A stretch of 64,000 nt of DNA from Bimuria novae-zelandiae CBS 107.79. Its lineage: Eukaryota; Ascomycota; Dothideomycetes; Pleosporales; Didymosphaeriaceae. Positions 47,459 to 60,531 of the stretch are shown here, piece by piece. Below the pieces are notes generated by a model that ran no database searches, had not been told where the DNA came from, and saw only the letters and a list, made by a program, of their open reading frames with translations. The stretch lies in NCBI GenBank assembly GCA_010015655.1, contig ML976772.1:128600-192599 (forward strand), given 5' to 3'. The position numbers were made by a program, and so were the translations under genes. Every line of letters starts with the position of its first letter. Within the stretch, counting starts at the first letter, position 1.

Positions 47459-49000
47459 GATGCCAAAAGCTTACTTCTTTCTGGGCATGGAGAGTTCAAA
47501 ACGAGAGGTAAAGATTCGGGCAAGGAATATTATTTTTGCGAGGAGTAAATTGACAAGGAAATGGTGCGTACCGATAGCGCATCATATGAATTGCGGCTTC
47601 GGAAGTCCTTCTTAGGCACTCAATCAGGGAAGATTTGAATATCGGCAACAATAGTCATACAGGAGTAGAGCAAGTACAACGTACACACGTTCGCTCTCCA
47701 TGACTGATGTCAGGCTCTCTCTAATAACTATGTTCCACATTTGCTCTAAGGACATGTCCAAACCAGGCACCTATCCTTACGCACACCCAACAGAACCTAC
47801 ATATCGGGACAATACTCTCGAGCTAACAGAGAACTTTGCATCTCGCCATGCCGCCTGCATTGTTGAGCAAAAGTCCGCCAATGTCCACTCCAGTAGAACA
47901 AAACCGCCTAGGCATTCCGAGACGGCTCGACTCACAAATGCAAATTGAACTATGCCGTCGTATCTGGCATCGACAGCAGCGATTTCAACGACACACCTGC
48001 ACGGAATGGTTGAGAGCATAGGAATCTTGTAGGGTGCCATCGCGCTAAACTATACGTAACAAAGCTACCCTTCCGGTGGGGATTGGTGCGTGGCTTGGAA
48101 AACCATCACGTCTACTGCATTCTCCACAGCGACCACGTATAGACATCTTAGATCCCATGTAGCTCATTATCATTGCGTAAACGAGTTAACACGTCAGGCG
48201 GATGCTGCAGCGCATTGGGTCTTACTCGTGCCAGTTTTAAGACTATGCTATGCCCCTGTCGTACTCCAGGTGTTATAGCACGATACCCATGCTTGAGAGT
48301 GTGTTAGCTAGGTAGATAGGCGAGCCACCGCTCGAGGTTCAAAAGCGCTACTGGGTTGCCGGGTTGTTTGCCGCTGGCGTGAGCGAGGGCAGGCTGGAGG
48401 GCTGGCGTTGCCTACTGTGCACCCCCGCGCATGGTGGATTGTCCGAGGTAGAAAAGTGTCTAAGGTTTAGTCTGGACGGCAGGCGAGAAGACCTTATCGA
48501 CTCGACTAGTAGAAGAGGAAGTGAGAGTACTGTATAGAATTTGAGCAGGAAGTGTATGAGATGGATAGAGAAGAAGAACGAGGATGGTGATTAAAGAATT
48601 GAGGTTCGAGGAATTGTGGAACAGTCGGTGAAGAGACTGGTAGATAGCATGTGGCCCAAGGCATAGGTCTAGCTGTTAATCCTGTGGATCGATAGAGGCT
48701 GGAGCGCACATTAGTGTAACATCAGCACAACGCGGGCAGGCACATTGGAGGTCACGGCAGTCGCAGGGCGACGTGATCACGAATGGTTAAGCGGCGTTCA
48801 CCATAGTGAAGCCTCCATTGTATTGTGATCGAGAAAGACGCTCGCTCGAAGGCAAGGCCAGCTCCATTGATAGGCCGCAAGTACGTGCTTGCTGTTTTGG
48901 TAAAGTACACACCGGGACTCCATGGGGACCAACCCTCCGAGGCCGAATATGTATCATGTCATTCCATGCTATCCTCCTTGACCCGTCGCTCCTTCCCCGC
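47459..49000. other. intergenic
   Basis: Convergent 3' flanks of the HeLo-like gene (+) and RPL11 (-). No gene or RNA is recognised in about 1.5 kb. Confidence 0.5.
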
Positions 49001-49629
49001 TTATCGGACGATGCCCTCGAATCGGTTCTTGTACCACTTGATGGTCTCGGCCTGGTTGACGCGGTGGGAGGCGCCAATCTTGCTCTTGCACCGCCTGCGC
49101 TTGGCAACGCGCTCGCCGGGGCGGGTCATGCAGACGTAGAAGTCCATGCCGTAGATACTGCGCGCTGTCAGTGTGCGTCCACCTGCCTGCCATGCTGCGT
49201 CTCCACATACCCGATGCTAGGGTCGTACTTGATGCCCAAGTCGATGTGCTCGCTGATACCGAAACCGAAGTTGCCCGACTCGCTGAAGTTGCGCTTGCGG
49301 AGCTCGTACTCCTTGACCTTCAGGCCACGCTCGAGAATCTCCTCGGCCTTGGGGCCACGGATGGTGACGTGGACGGCGATCTTTTCGTTCCTCCTGATGC
49401 CGAAGGTTCGGACGGTGTAGCGGGCCTTGGAGTAGACGGGCGTCTGACCGCTCAGCTGCTCGAGCACCTTGGCCGCACGCGTCAGTCTGTCACCAGACTC
49501 GCCGACGGAGATATTGAGGACGAGCTTCTGGATGCGGAGCTCCCGCATGGGGTTGGAGGCTTTGGAGTCGGCCTGCGCATGCTGTCAGCACTGCAATTGA
49601 ATTCCCCGTCTAGAATGAATGCTTACCAT
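49001..49629 (-). CDS. RPL11: 60S ribosomal protein L11 (uL5)
   Basis: Three exons: 49627-49629 (only the ATG), 49211-49572 and 49001-49157 (introns 54 and 53 nt), 173 residues, the usual length. The protein starts [19 protein letters not shown]. Blocks [80 protein letters not shown], and the basic end [23 protein letters not shown] identify uL5, which contacts 5S rRNA in the central protuberance. The second intron is phase 2 inside a Gly codon. It is transcribed divergently from SMB1, with 266 bp between the start codons. Confidence 0.96.
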
Positions 49630-49895
49630 TGTGTGTGCTGCAGAGGTTAGTTGGCTGGAGTGTCGTCGAAGTGGTCGCTGGCTGTGGGTTTGAGAAAGTG
49701 TGCGCGGAGGGTGCGCTAGGCCGGGCCGTAAGCGAGGTTTTGGCTTGGCGCCCTACTAGCATCGCAAAGCTTCACGACGGAGACCAGCTCCACCCATACA
49801 CCCCACCACCGACTTGCACGAGGGACTGTACCTGCGAAAATACTGCTCTTTATTCTCTCCAAGCTCAAGTCGTCCTCGGACGCACCACCGCCAGC
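49630..49895. promoter_or_regulatory. divergent promoter of RPL11 and SMB1
   Basis: 266 bp separate the start codons of a ribosomal-protein gene and an Sm-protein gene, so they share a bidirectional promoter. No particular factor site is claimed. Confidence 0.6.
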
Positions 49896-50779
49896 ATGTC
49901 GGGCGCCGCGAACAGGCAGGGGAAGATGGTAAGTACAGCTGCCTGCGAACCTCCCATGAATTCTTGATCTGAGAGGAGAACCCCATATAGACTGACTGAC
50001 TGACGCTGGGATATAGCAAAATCTGGTAGGTGCTCTTCACCTCGTATCGAAGTCGCGTCGACTCACCAAATCTAGATCAACTATCGCATGAAAGTCACTC
50101 TCGCAGATGGCAGGCAAATGGCAGGACAGATGCTTGCTTTCGACAAGGTACGCGCGCCAATAACCTAGCAAGACCTCTGCTAACAGGATTGTCTAGCACA
50201 TGAACCTCGTCCTCGCCGATACAGAAGAGTTCCGCCGCACGCGACGAAAGGGCAAGGCCGCACCAGGCGCCGCGCAACAGATCACCGAGACCGAAGAGCG
50301 ACGCGCCATTGGACTGACCATCATCCGCGGCGCACAAGTCATCTCTGTCTCCGTCGACGGACCGCCCCCTGCAGACCCTGCCGCGCGACTTGGCGGAGGA
50401 AGTGGCGGACAGAGCACTGCTGCAACCCTGGCTGCGGGCCCTGGTATTGCTCGACCTGCCGGACGTGGCTTGCCTATTGGCTTGACCGGGCCGGCTCCTG
50501 GTGTTGGAGGACCTGGCGCAGCCTTCGGACCTCCAGGAGGCTTCCCAGGAGGACCACCGGGCGGTTTTGGCCCTCCTGGCTTTGGAAGAGGAGGACCACC
50601 TGGCGGACCGCGTAAGTATTGAACACTTGAAAGCAGCAACTGTAGCTAATATGATACTAGCTGGCTTCCCTCCGGGCGGACCTCCTGTTGGTTTCGGAGG
50701 CCCACCGCCGTTCGGCGGCGCCCCACCCCCAGGCTTCCCTCCAGGCGGACGAGGCGGACCTCCCGGTTTTGGTCGATAA
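49896..50779 (+). CDS. SMB1: small nuclear ribonucleoprotein Sm B
   Basis: Core spliceosomal Sm-ring subunit. Five exons: 49896-49928, a 9-nt exon 50017-50025, 50076-50147, 50197-50611 and 50661-50779 (introns 88, 50, 49 and 49 nt), 215 residues. Sm1 is assembled as GKM-QNL-INYRMKVTLADGRQ then GQMLAFDK-HMNLVLADTEEF, the typical Sm-B sequence. Sm2 is RAIGLTIIRGAQVISVSVDG. The tail has Gly/Pro-rich repeats (GGFPGGPPGGFGPPGFGRGG, PPPFGGAPPPGFPPGG) of the PPGM-like kind that bind WW/GYF partners. The QNL tripeptide encoded by the 9-nt exon is at the position of QSL in relatives, so it is needed. Confidence 0.95.
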
Positions 50780-51448
50780 GTCACGAAAAGAAGGTATCGC
50801 GAATTGGCGAATGGAAATTTATGAACGGCAGTTTGCGCTCCTTGGCTTTTGACGTCCATGAAGGAACCGATCCAAAGATTGCAAGGCATGGGATGCCACT
50901 TTTGGGTACGGCATATTCATCTCTGTGCCAGTGCGAAGAGCCAATGACCGGTAATGTGGCGTTCACCTGCTTGGGCGATGGTGCAAATTAGGAGAAATAT
51001 GGAGCAGTGAACTCAGTTCCAAAGATGATATGCAAGGCGGTTCGATGAAAATGATACCATACTGAATCCCTTCCATGTCAAGCTGGGAACACCTCGAAAG
51101 ACAAACTCGGGCGTTTGGTATTCTCTGTGAACTACTATGAAGAACTGTTTGAAAACGTGCATCAATATCAGCCCTCTATTCAGCCTCCAGAATTGCCACA
51201 CCAGAGCTGCAGCCCTCAAATATTTCATCTCTTTTCGTTTCAACCAATTCCACCGCAGCCACCCCTGTTCACGTAGAATCCAGGCACCCATCTCGCACGT
51301 GACCACTGGCTCCCCGGCCTTCCGACTCCGGCTCCGGCTCCGAAGTCTGCTTGGCGAACTACCCAACGCCAAAGATTCGCTCGCCGTTCGCGCCGAAGAC
51401 TCACTCCGGCTCCTGTTCAACCGCTCGCGCAGTCTCTCCAGCTCCAAC
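50780..51448. other. intergenic / MPC1 upstream region
   Basis: 3' flank of SMB1 and promoter/5' UTR of MPC1. No other feature is seen. Confidence 0.5.
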
Positions 51449-52132
51449 ATGGCGGCCGCAATCAAGGCGCTGAACGCGAAGATTCGCTCAAACAAGTATT
51501 TGGATTACTTTTGTTCGACTCGTAAGTACCCGTATCCGTTGTGCGCAGTTTGAGGGTTTGGTTTGCGAGGATCGGAGGGAGGGACTAATGAAGAGGGTGG
51601 TCGCGCCGCGCTGCGACATATGCAACGCGATGCACAAAAGAGGCGGAGAGCGGGAGAGGAACTGCATGGTTGGATGGCGAGGCCGAACAGTGCTGACCGG
51701 TAACAGACTTCTGGGGCCCCGCGAGTAACTTTGGTATCCCGCTCGCCGCCATTGCAGACATGAGCAAAGATCCTGAGATGTATATTACCCCCATCTGCTC
51801 ACTTCTATCTTCTCCTTCTCCTCATGTCTAGTCACGCCTACACCAATTGGATTATCGTGAATGCTAACGGTGCAAACAGTATCTCCGGCCCCATGACCGT
51901 CGCGCTGTCCGCCTACTCCGGCACCTTCATGCGCTACGCCCTCGCAGTCAGCCCCGCGAACTACCTCCTCTTCGGCTGCCACGCCATCAACTTCACGAGT
52001 CAGCTCGTGCAGGGATACCGCTACGTGAACTACTGGAATATGGGCGGCCGGGATGCGGCGGTTAAGGCGCGGGAGGCCGCGGGGCAGGCGGAGGGCAAGA
52101 TTGTGGAGGCGGTGAAGAGTGTGAGGAAATAA
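51449..52132 (+). CDS. MPC1: mitochondrial pyruvate carrier subunit 1
   Basis: Inner mitochondrial membrane pyruvate carrier subunit, working with an MPC2/3 partner. Three exons: 51449-51521, 51707-51779 and 51880-52132 (introns 185 and 100 nt), 132 residues. Family blocks cross the introns: YLDYFCST-HFWGPASNFGIP, LAAIADMSKDPE-IISGPMT, VALSAYSGTFMRYALAVSP, NYLLFGCHAINFTSQLVQG. Usual Mpc1 length is about 110-130. The hydrophilic C-terminal tail is slightly longer than average. The 185-nt intron is among the longer ones in the window. Confidence 0.95.
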
Positions 52133-52585
52133 GTGCTGTGTAAGGATAGAGGGATGTGGTGGAAGTGCTGGGGAGAGGATATGAGTGAGATTAGGACTAA
52201 GGGAGGGATTACGGGCGCTCCGCGGATTTGTGGGTGGAGCTTGTGCTACTATTAGCTGTATATGATGTGTGGCATTGCAGTGAGGAGCTGGCTTTGTGGA
52301 GAGCTGAGTGATGGCGTTTAGCTTGCGCTGATGATATATAGGCAGAGGGGTTGCTGAACAGGACAAACCCGTACACAAACAGTACAGCATCACGTTCGTA
52401 CCACAGCACAAGAGACCAGAACTTCCATGCTCAACATACCACAATATTCCCACGACCATAGCCACTTCCAGGTCTTCGAAATAAATCAGAACACATTATT
52501 CATTTATTGGGTATCATCCTTTCCTCCGCTATCCTACCATTACACCACCCCCATCTCACCATGACACTACCACCTCTATCACCCT
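52133..52585. other. convergent intergenic region
   Basis: 3' flanks of MPC1 (+) and the disordered-protein gene (-). Nothing further is seen. Confidence 0.5.
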
Positions 52586-55369
52586 CTAAATCCACCCACT
52601 CCTCTCTTCCTCCATGTCCACGCCGACGCCGACGCCCTCGTACTCCCTTAACACACTCCCCACTCCTGCATAAAACCCTGTATCCCTCACCTTCTCCCTG
52701 TCCGCCTCACTCTTCCGCACCCCCAGCGGCGCAGGCACAAGGTCCGCGTTGGAGAAGTGCTTTTCTAAAGTGCTGGGGCCTGGTTGTCTTAGCCCAGGAT
52801 GAGCTGGGTGGATGGGTGGGGGACGGCGTGGTCGAGGATGTGGTTGGGGATGGGGATGGGGTTGGGAGCGAGGGGGTTGGGGTTGATGGGAGTGGGAGGG
52901 GAGATAAGGCTCGGGCTGGGTCTCAGCACGGATGGGGCCGCGGAAAATAAGGAAGGTGTGGTCGAGGTGGGAGTTGCATTTGCTGTCTACGAGTTCTTCT
53001 ACCTTGGGCTGGACTTGGGGTTGAGGCTGAGGTTGCTGGCTGCGTTTTCGAGCTTCTCCCTGCGCCTGTTGCTTGCGAAACTCATCCGTTTCCTTCTTCG
53101 CGTCCGCACACACCCACGACGAATCGCTGTCGCGGCGGCGGCTGTGGAACGCAAACTGCACCGAGACGCCTGCCCAGTTAGCTTTCTTCTCCTTCTCCTT
53201 CTCCTTTCCCTTGCCTTCCTTCTCCGTCCCCTTCGCTTCGGTCTCGGCGTGCGCGAGTGGAATCTCCTGGACGGTAGAAGAGGCACACGGCTCACCTATA
53301 TCCCGTACGAGACTCCTGCTCGCGCGCCGAGCGCTGTTCTTCGGGATCGGCGGCGCGGCGACACCAGCGGGAAAGGTATGCAGCTTAGGCTTGCTGATGG
53401 TTTGCTTGAGTTTCTCGGTGTGCTTCTTGCGCGTTTTGTCCTTGTTGGGCGCGAGCAGGTCAGTGAGGATCTCCCCGTCAAAGAACGCGTCCACTGCGTG
53501 AGCGAAGCGATGGGGCTTGTTCTCATTGTGTCCCGACCCAGGCTTGACGCTGGGGTTCAGATGGGTGGAAGACTTCAAAGTAGAAGTGAAACGGGAATGA
53601 AAAGCGGAATGGGAACCTACAGCAAGAGTGGGGGCTTCGGGGACGCTGCACTGCGACTCCACTGGGCGGGAGTATATGGTGCCTGGCATAGATCCGCTCA
53701 TCCCTACAGCCGGCCGCGATGTAGCATCGGACGACTCCATGAATGGTTGCGGCGGACTCATACCTACTACGCGCATGTACAACTCCTCCTGGAACCTCAA
53801 TTCAATTGGTTCTCTCTCACCCGGAGCAGGAACTGGTCGAGGAGGCAGACCCTTCTTTTGGATTCCTCTGACCTGGGGCTTTTCGGAATGAGGCAGATCC
53901 TTCTTTGGAATTGCCATTGGCTGGGGCTCTTCGGTTGCCGTCGCCGGGGCTTGCACACTCGGTGAAGCCCGCAAGGGGGCGATGATGGACGTAGGGGACA
54001 CTGGCGATACAGCGCTGGCGATTCCATGATAGTGCGGGAGGAGCGCGTCCGGGAGTGGCTGTAGGAGCGTGGGAGACCTCCCCGCACCCAATGGCTCGGC
54101 TGAGTACTTTGGACGAGACGGGACCTCAGTGACAAGGTGCGACTGTAAAGGAGAGGTGACCTCTGGGGCCGGCTCAGAGATTGGGGCAGGCGGAATTCTT
54201 GGTTTCGGTCTTGGTAGTTTAGCAGCCACACGATGTATGATTTTGAGCTGCTGGGCTTCGTTCAAAGCCTTTGTACGGGGGTTTGGAATTTCCGGTGGCG
54301 CGTCCCCGTGCTTTAGCTCGCGCGTCCCTTCCCCTGTCTCCTGGATCGAAGGCTTTGTACGAAGCCTTGGGTCTTCCCGAGACGTCTGTTCGTCCTTTGC
54401 CTCGCACCCTTCCTCTTTCATGGCCTGCATCAAAGCATTCTTGAGTTTTTGGTCGGGATCTCGATAGTCTACGTATAGGTCTTTTATCCGCGCCGCTATC
54501 TTGGTAGCCTTTTCTGTGATTTGGTGCCCCTCCTCTTTGCGGCTTTTCTTGCCTTTCGGACGGGCAGTCGCGGGTGGACGCTTCTGCTTCTGCTTCTGTT
54601 GATCCTTCTCCTTGCCGAGTTCCTGTCGGAACTTCGACTGGAGTACAGGCTGTCTATCCTTCGTGGACCACGGAGCGTGTGTCGATACAACACCCGCATC
54701 CGTTTGCACATCTACAAAGCCCCGTGGAGAGCGGAAGTCGTCCCAGCCTTTGTGCTGTGGTATCGGGTCCACCGGATACCGCTCAATCTTCTGCCCTTGG
54801 CGCCCTGGTGCTGGGTTGGACGGAAGGCCGTAATTCTGCGGCCGCGGCCTATTCTCGGGCTCGTCGTAGTGAAAGAGGGGTGGGGACTGGTAAAGGGGAG
54901 ATAGGGGACCTTCCGATAGGGCCAATGATGGCGGTCCCGAGGATGAGGTTGAGGCGCCCTTGAAGCTCGGCACATCCAATGGCGACAACTGTGCAGTCGG
55001 CGGAAGGAGACCACCTAGACCTCGAATACCCAGACCCCGTATACCCAGACCCACCTGTGTATCCGGAGAGGAGTACCTCTGACTTGCTTGCTTCACGTTC
55101 GTATTTACGTGGAATGATTTCACGCCAGTGTTATCGTATGGCGTACTGAGTCTGTACCCTGAAGATATAGGGTCGGTACCGGTACCATCGGGTGTGTATT
55201 CATCGTCGGCTTTTACGCTCGTTGCAGACGAGTTCTGGTGCACTATGCGAGGGTGTCTCGAGTCCATAGGCTTGACATGGATCTCCTCGCTCAGTCTAGT
55301 ATCGTACCGAAGATACCTTGGATATTCCGCAATTGGTTTGCGGCCGATACCTGTGTCTTGCTTACTCAT
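52586..55369 (-). CDS. large disordered hypothetical protein
   Basis: Single exon, 927 residues. No catalytic domain is recognised. Composition is Pro/Ser/Lys/Glu/His-rich, with low-complexity blocks: a GLGIR repeat near residue 115, Lys/Arg/Glu runs (KEGKGKEKEKEKKANW), and a His/Pro/Gln stretch near the C terminus (PHPHPQPHPRPRRPPPIHP). The N terminus MSKQDTGIGRKPIAEYPRYL and C terminus EKHFSNADLVPAPLGVRKSE look more conserved and may be short binding motifs. An uninterrupted frame of nearly 2.8 kb with amino-acid bias unlike its shadows supports a real gene. Several long antisense frames are mirror effects of the low complexity. Confidence 0.65.
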   Translation of the reverse strand: MSKQDTGIGRKPIAEYPRYLRYDTRLSEEIHVKPMDSRHPRIVHQNSSATSVKADDEYTPDGTGTDPISSGYRLSTPYDNTGVKSFHVNTNVKQASQRYSSPDTQVGLGIRGLGIRGLGGLLPPTAQLSPLDVPSFKGASTSSSGPPSLALSEGPLSPLYQSPPLFHYDEPENRPRPQNYGLPSNPAPGRQGQKIERYPVDPIPQHKGWDDFRSPRGFVDVQTDAGVVSTHAPWSTKDRQPVLQSKFRQELGKEKDQQKQKQKRPPATARPKGKKSRKEEGHQITEKATKIAARIKDLYVDYRDPDQKLKNALMQAMKEEGCEAKDEQTSREDPRLRTKPSIQETGEGTRELKHGDAPPEIPNPRTKALNEAQQLKIIHRVAAKLPRPKPRIPPAPISEPAPEVTSPLQSHLVTEVPSRPKYSAEPLGAGRSPTLLQPLPDALLPHYHGIASAVSPVSPTSIIAPLRASPSVQAPATATEEPQPMAIPKKDLPHSEKPQVRGIQKKGLPPRPVPAPGEREPIELRFQEELYMRVVGMSPPQPFMESSDATSRPAVGMSGSMPGTIYSRPVESQCSVPEAPTLAVGSHSAFHSRFTSTLKSSTHLNPSVKPGSGHNENKPHRFAHAVDAFFDGEILTDLLAPNKDKTRKKHTEKLKQTISKPKLHTFPAGVAAPPIPKNSARRASRSLVRDIGEPCASSTVQEIPLAHAETEAKGTEKEGKGKEKEKEKKANWAGVSVQFAFHSRRRDSDSSWVCADAKKETDEFRKQQAQGEARKRSQQPQPQPQVQPKVEELVDSKCNSHLDHTFLIFRGPIRAETQPEPYLPSHSHQPQPPRSQPHPHPQPHPRPRRPPPIHPAHPGLRQPGPSTLEKHFSNADLVPAPLGVRKSEADREKVRDTGFYAGVGSVLREYEGVGVGVDMEEERSGWI
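52846..52866 (+). other. G-quadruplex-type G-run cluster
   Basis: Four runs of 3-4 G separated by two bases lie within 21 nt on the + strand, in a wider G-rich tract (about 52800-52910). It is the antisense strand of the His/Pro/Gln-coding part of the disordered-protein gene. Confidence 0.6.
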
Positions 55370-56869
55370 GGATTTTCGAGCCTTTCAGAATGTTGCTTCT
55401 GGTTTTGATGTGAATTGAGGAGGACGCTCATATGCTGTATGAGGCGTAGAAGTGCGGGGGATTGTTTGGAAGAGATAAGCGCGTGTATATGTGCAGAGGC
55501 GGTGGGGCTTTGTTTCTAATTACTTCGTTGTTGTAGTGTTCCTGCTCAGAGGCCGAAGTCGTTGTGATTATCAGGTAGATTGTTGTAGTAGTGCGCGCAC
55601 GCCGAAGAGCTTCTATGACTCTGCTCCACGTGGATGCGAATGCTGGGGATAGAAAACCTATAGGGTGTATATGCGTGCACTATCAAAATACAAGTCAATG
55701 TAGTAACGCTGTAGTAACAGTGCAAGTCGGAGATGGATCTGAGGATGCCATTGTGGGGACTGACATGATTTATGAGCTCATTGAGCTTGTTGAAAGCTGT
55801 ACCGACAAAGAGAGCCTCTAAACGAAATTAGAAACAAGTGACCATGACCAGGTGGCGAAAGGTAACAATAGAATAATGCTCGATATTCCTATCGCTTTGT
55901 TACAGAATTTGCTTATGGGTGTTGGCTGCACAATGTTCGAATGTCCGCTGTAGCAAAGGAATATGGAAATGACCGAGCGAGAAAGTTTGTGACGAGGAAA
56001 AAGTGCTGAAGCACCAATATCGCGAAATGCTCGTAAATGGCTAGTTGAGGACACGGATGTGCCAGAGAACGGCACGCGTAAGCTTCGCTTCGAGTCACAT
56101 CACAGCGAGCCGAGCCATGTGATTGAGCTGACAAGGAATAATTTTGATGAAAGATTGGATGGAAAGGTGGAGGGGCTTCGTCCCATAGTCATCGAGTCGT
56201 GTCGTCTCGAACAGGTAGTGACAATATGAAAGAGCGAAGCCCATTTTTGTTTTGGGGAGCAAGGAGCGACAACTTTGTATACTGTCCGAAGCTAAGAATA
56301 TAGTCAGTGGCTACATGTGTGTTCCTTGCCGGTCTCGTAGTCATTTTCGTCTCCCTATACGTGACCTAAGCAGTGTGCGTTGTGCACATAAGCGGTGAAT
56401 GCCTATCAAGTACCATGGTTGCCATGCCACTTCAATAATTCCACCCCAAATTCAACAACCCTCTAAAAAATAAATTTTCCCGTTGAATATCAACGAAACT
56501 AAAATAATAGATCAGCTGAAGCCAATTATCAGGTTGTTTAAGTGATCTGTCAGCAGGGAACCTGCCATATAATTGATAATAGTAGACAGGAGAAAACGCT
56601 TGCGGTACTTGCTGGGCCTTTTCGAGGAGTATGGAATAGATGGTCCTGTCAGGTATACTCAGAGCACCACTGCAAACATATGCTTGTGCATGTACGTCAC
56701 CTACAACCCGACCGACATGGCAAGATAAGGTGGGAACTCGTGCAGCTCGGATGGTTCTTTGCAATCGGCATTAGCTCAATGGGCATACATTCATAACTAT
56801 GATCGTGATTCTATCGAATTTTTCTCCTTCTCATTCAGACCAGATCTGTTTCCAGGTAATACTTTTCTT
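55370..56869. other. intergenic
   Basis: Promoter of the disordered-protein gene and 3' flank of enolase, about 1.5 kb. Only short frames are present; no feature is recognised. Confidence 0.5.
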
Positions 56870-59618
<2,749 letters not shown>

Positions 59619-60531
59619 ATGTATGGGAGCATATTCATCATTTTTGAGCTCACACTGACATGGCTACAGGGAGGTCCTTCTAGGGATCACGGGCAAGGAC
59701 TTCACCCTCATCGCCGCGTCTAAAGCCGCTATGCGAGGCGCAACCATCTTGAAAGCTTCCGATGACAAGACGCGAGAGCTGAACAAGCACACACTGATGG
59801 CATTCTCGGGAGAGGCTGGTGACACTGGTATGGTTCAAACACCCGGTAACGTTGAATGAAGGCGATGCTGATGCTCGAAATAGTGCAATTTGCGGAGTTC
59901 ATTCAAGCGAACGTCCAGCTGTACTCAATGCGCAATGGCATGGAGCTATCACCTTCTGCGACAGCCAACTTCGTTCGAGGAGAACTAGCTCGCGCGCTGC
60001 GGTCAAGGAGACCCTATACCGTAAACTTGCTGCTTGGAGGATACGACAACATTGCGGACAAGCCTACCCTGTACTGGATTGACTACTTGGCGAGCTTGGC
60101 CCCGGTGCCGTATGCCGCACACGGATACGCTCAGTACGTTTCCCCGCGATCTCCGTGGGTAATAGGGCCTCGGACTGCTATTGTAATTTCAATTGCGCCC
60201 TATACGTGACCCGGGATATTTGTTGAATATCTCGGGTTATGGATAGGGTAGATGTGTCCAGGCGCCTAAGATGTGCTGTCATCTATTGTGGATGACTTTA
60301 GAATTTAGACTGAGCTAACAACTGCCCAGGTACTACTGCCTCTCACTTCTAGACAAGCACCACCACCCAGATATCGACTTCGAGCAGGGCATGAAGATCC
60401 TGCGCATGTGTACAGAGGAACTCAAGCGACGTCTGCCAATCGACTTCAAGGGCGTGATCGTGAAGGTCATAACGAAGGACGGCGTGAAAGTGTTGGACTA
60501 TGAGGATGATGTGAAGGTGGACGTGCCTTGA
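59619..60531 (+). CDS. PRE1: 20S proteasome subunit beta-4
   Basis: Non-catalytic beta subunit of the 20S core (yeast Pre1, human PSMB2 type). Four exons: 59619-59620 (only AT of the start codon), 59670-59827, 59884-60133 and 60330-60531 (introns 49, 56 and 196 nt), 203 residues. The protein reads [99 protein letters not shown] and [15 protein letters not shown]. Length and lack of an N-terminal Thr after a propeptide fit beta-4. Donors GTATGG, GTATGG and GTACGT and acceptors ACAG, ATAG and CCAG were chosen by frame; intron 3 has GCTAAC before its acceptor. Confidence 0.94.

Noticed and set aside
52799..53965. 388-codon + strand frame opposite the disordered protein
   Set aside because: Mirror of low-complexity sequence on the minus strand; no domain, and the minus frame is far longer.
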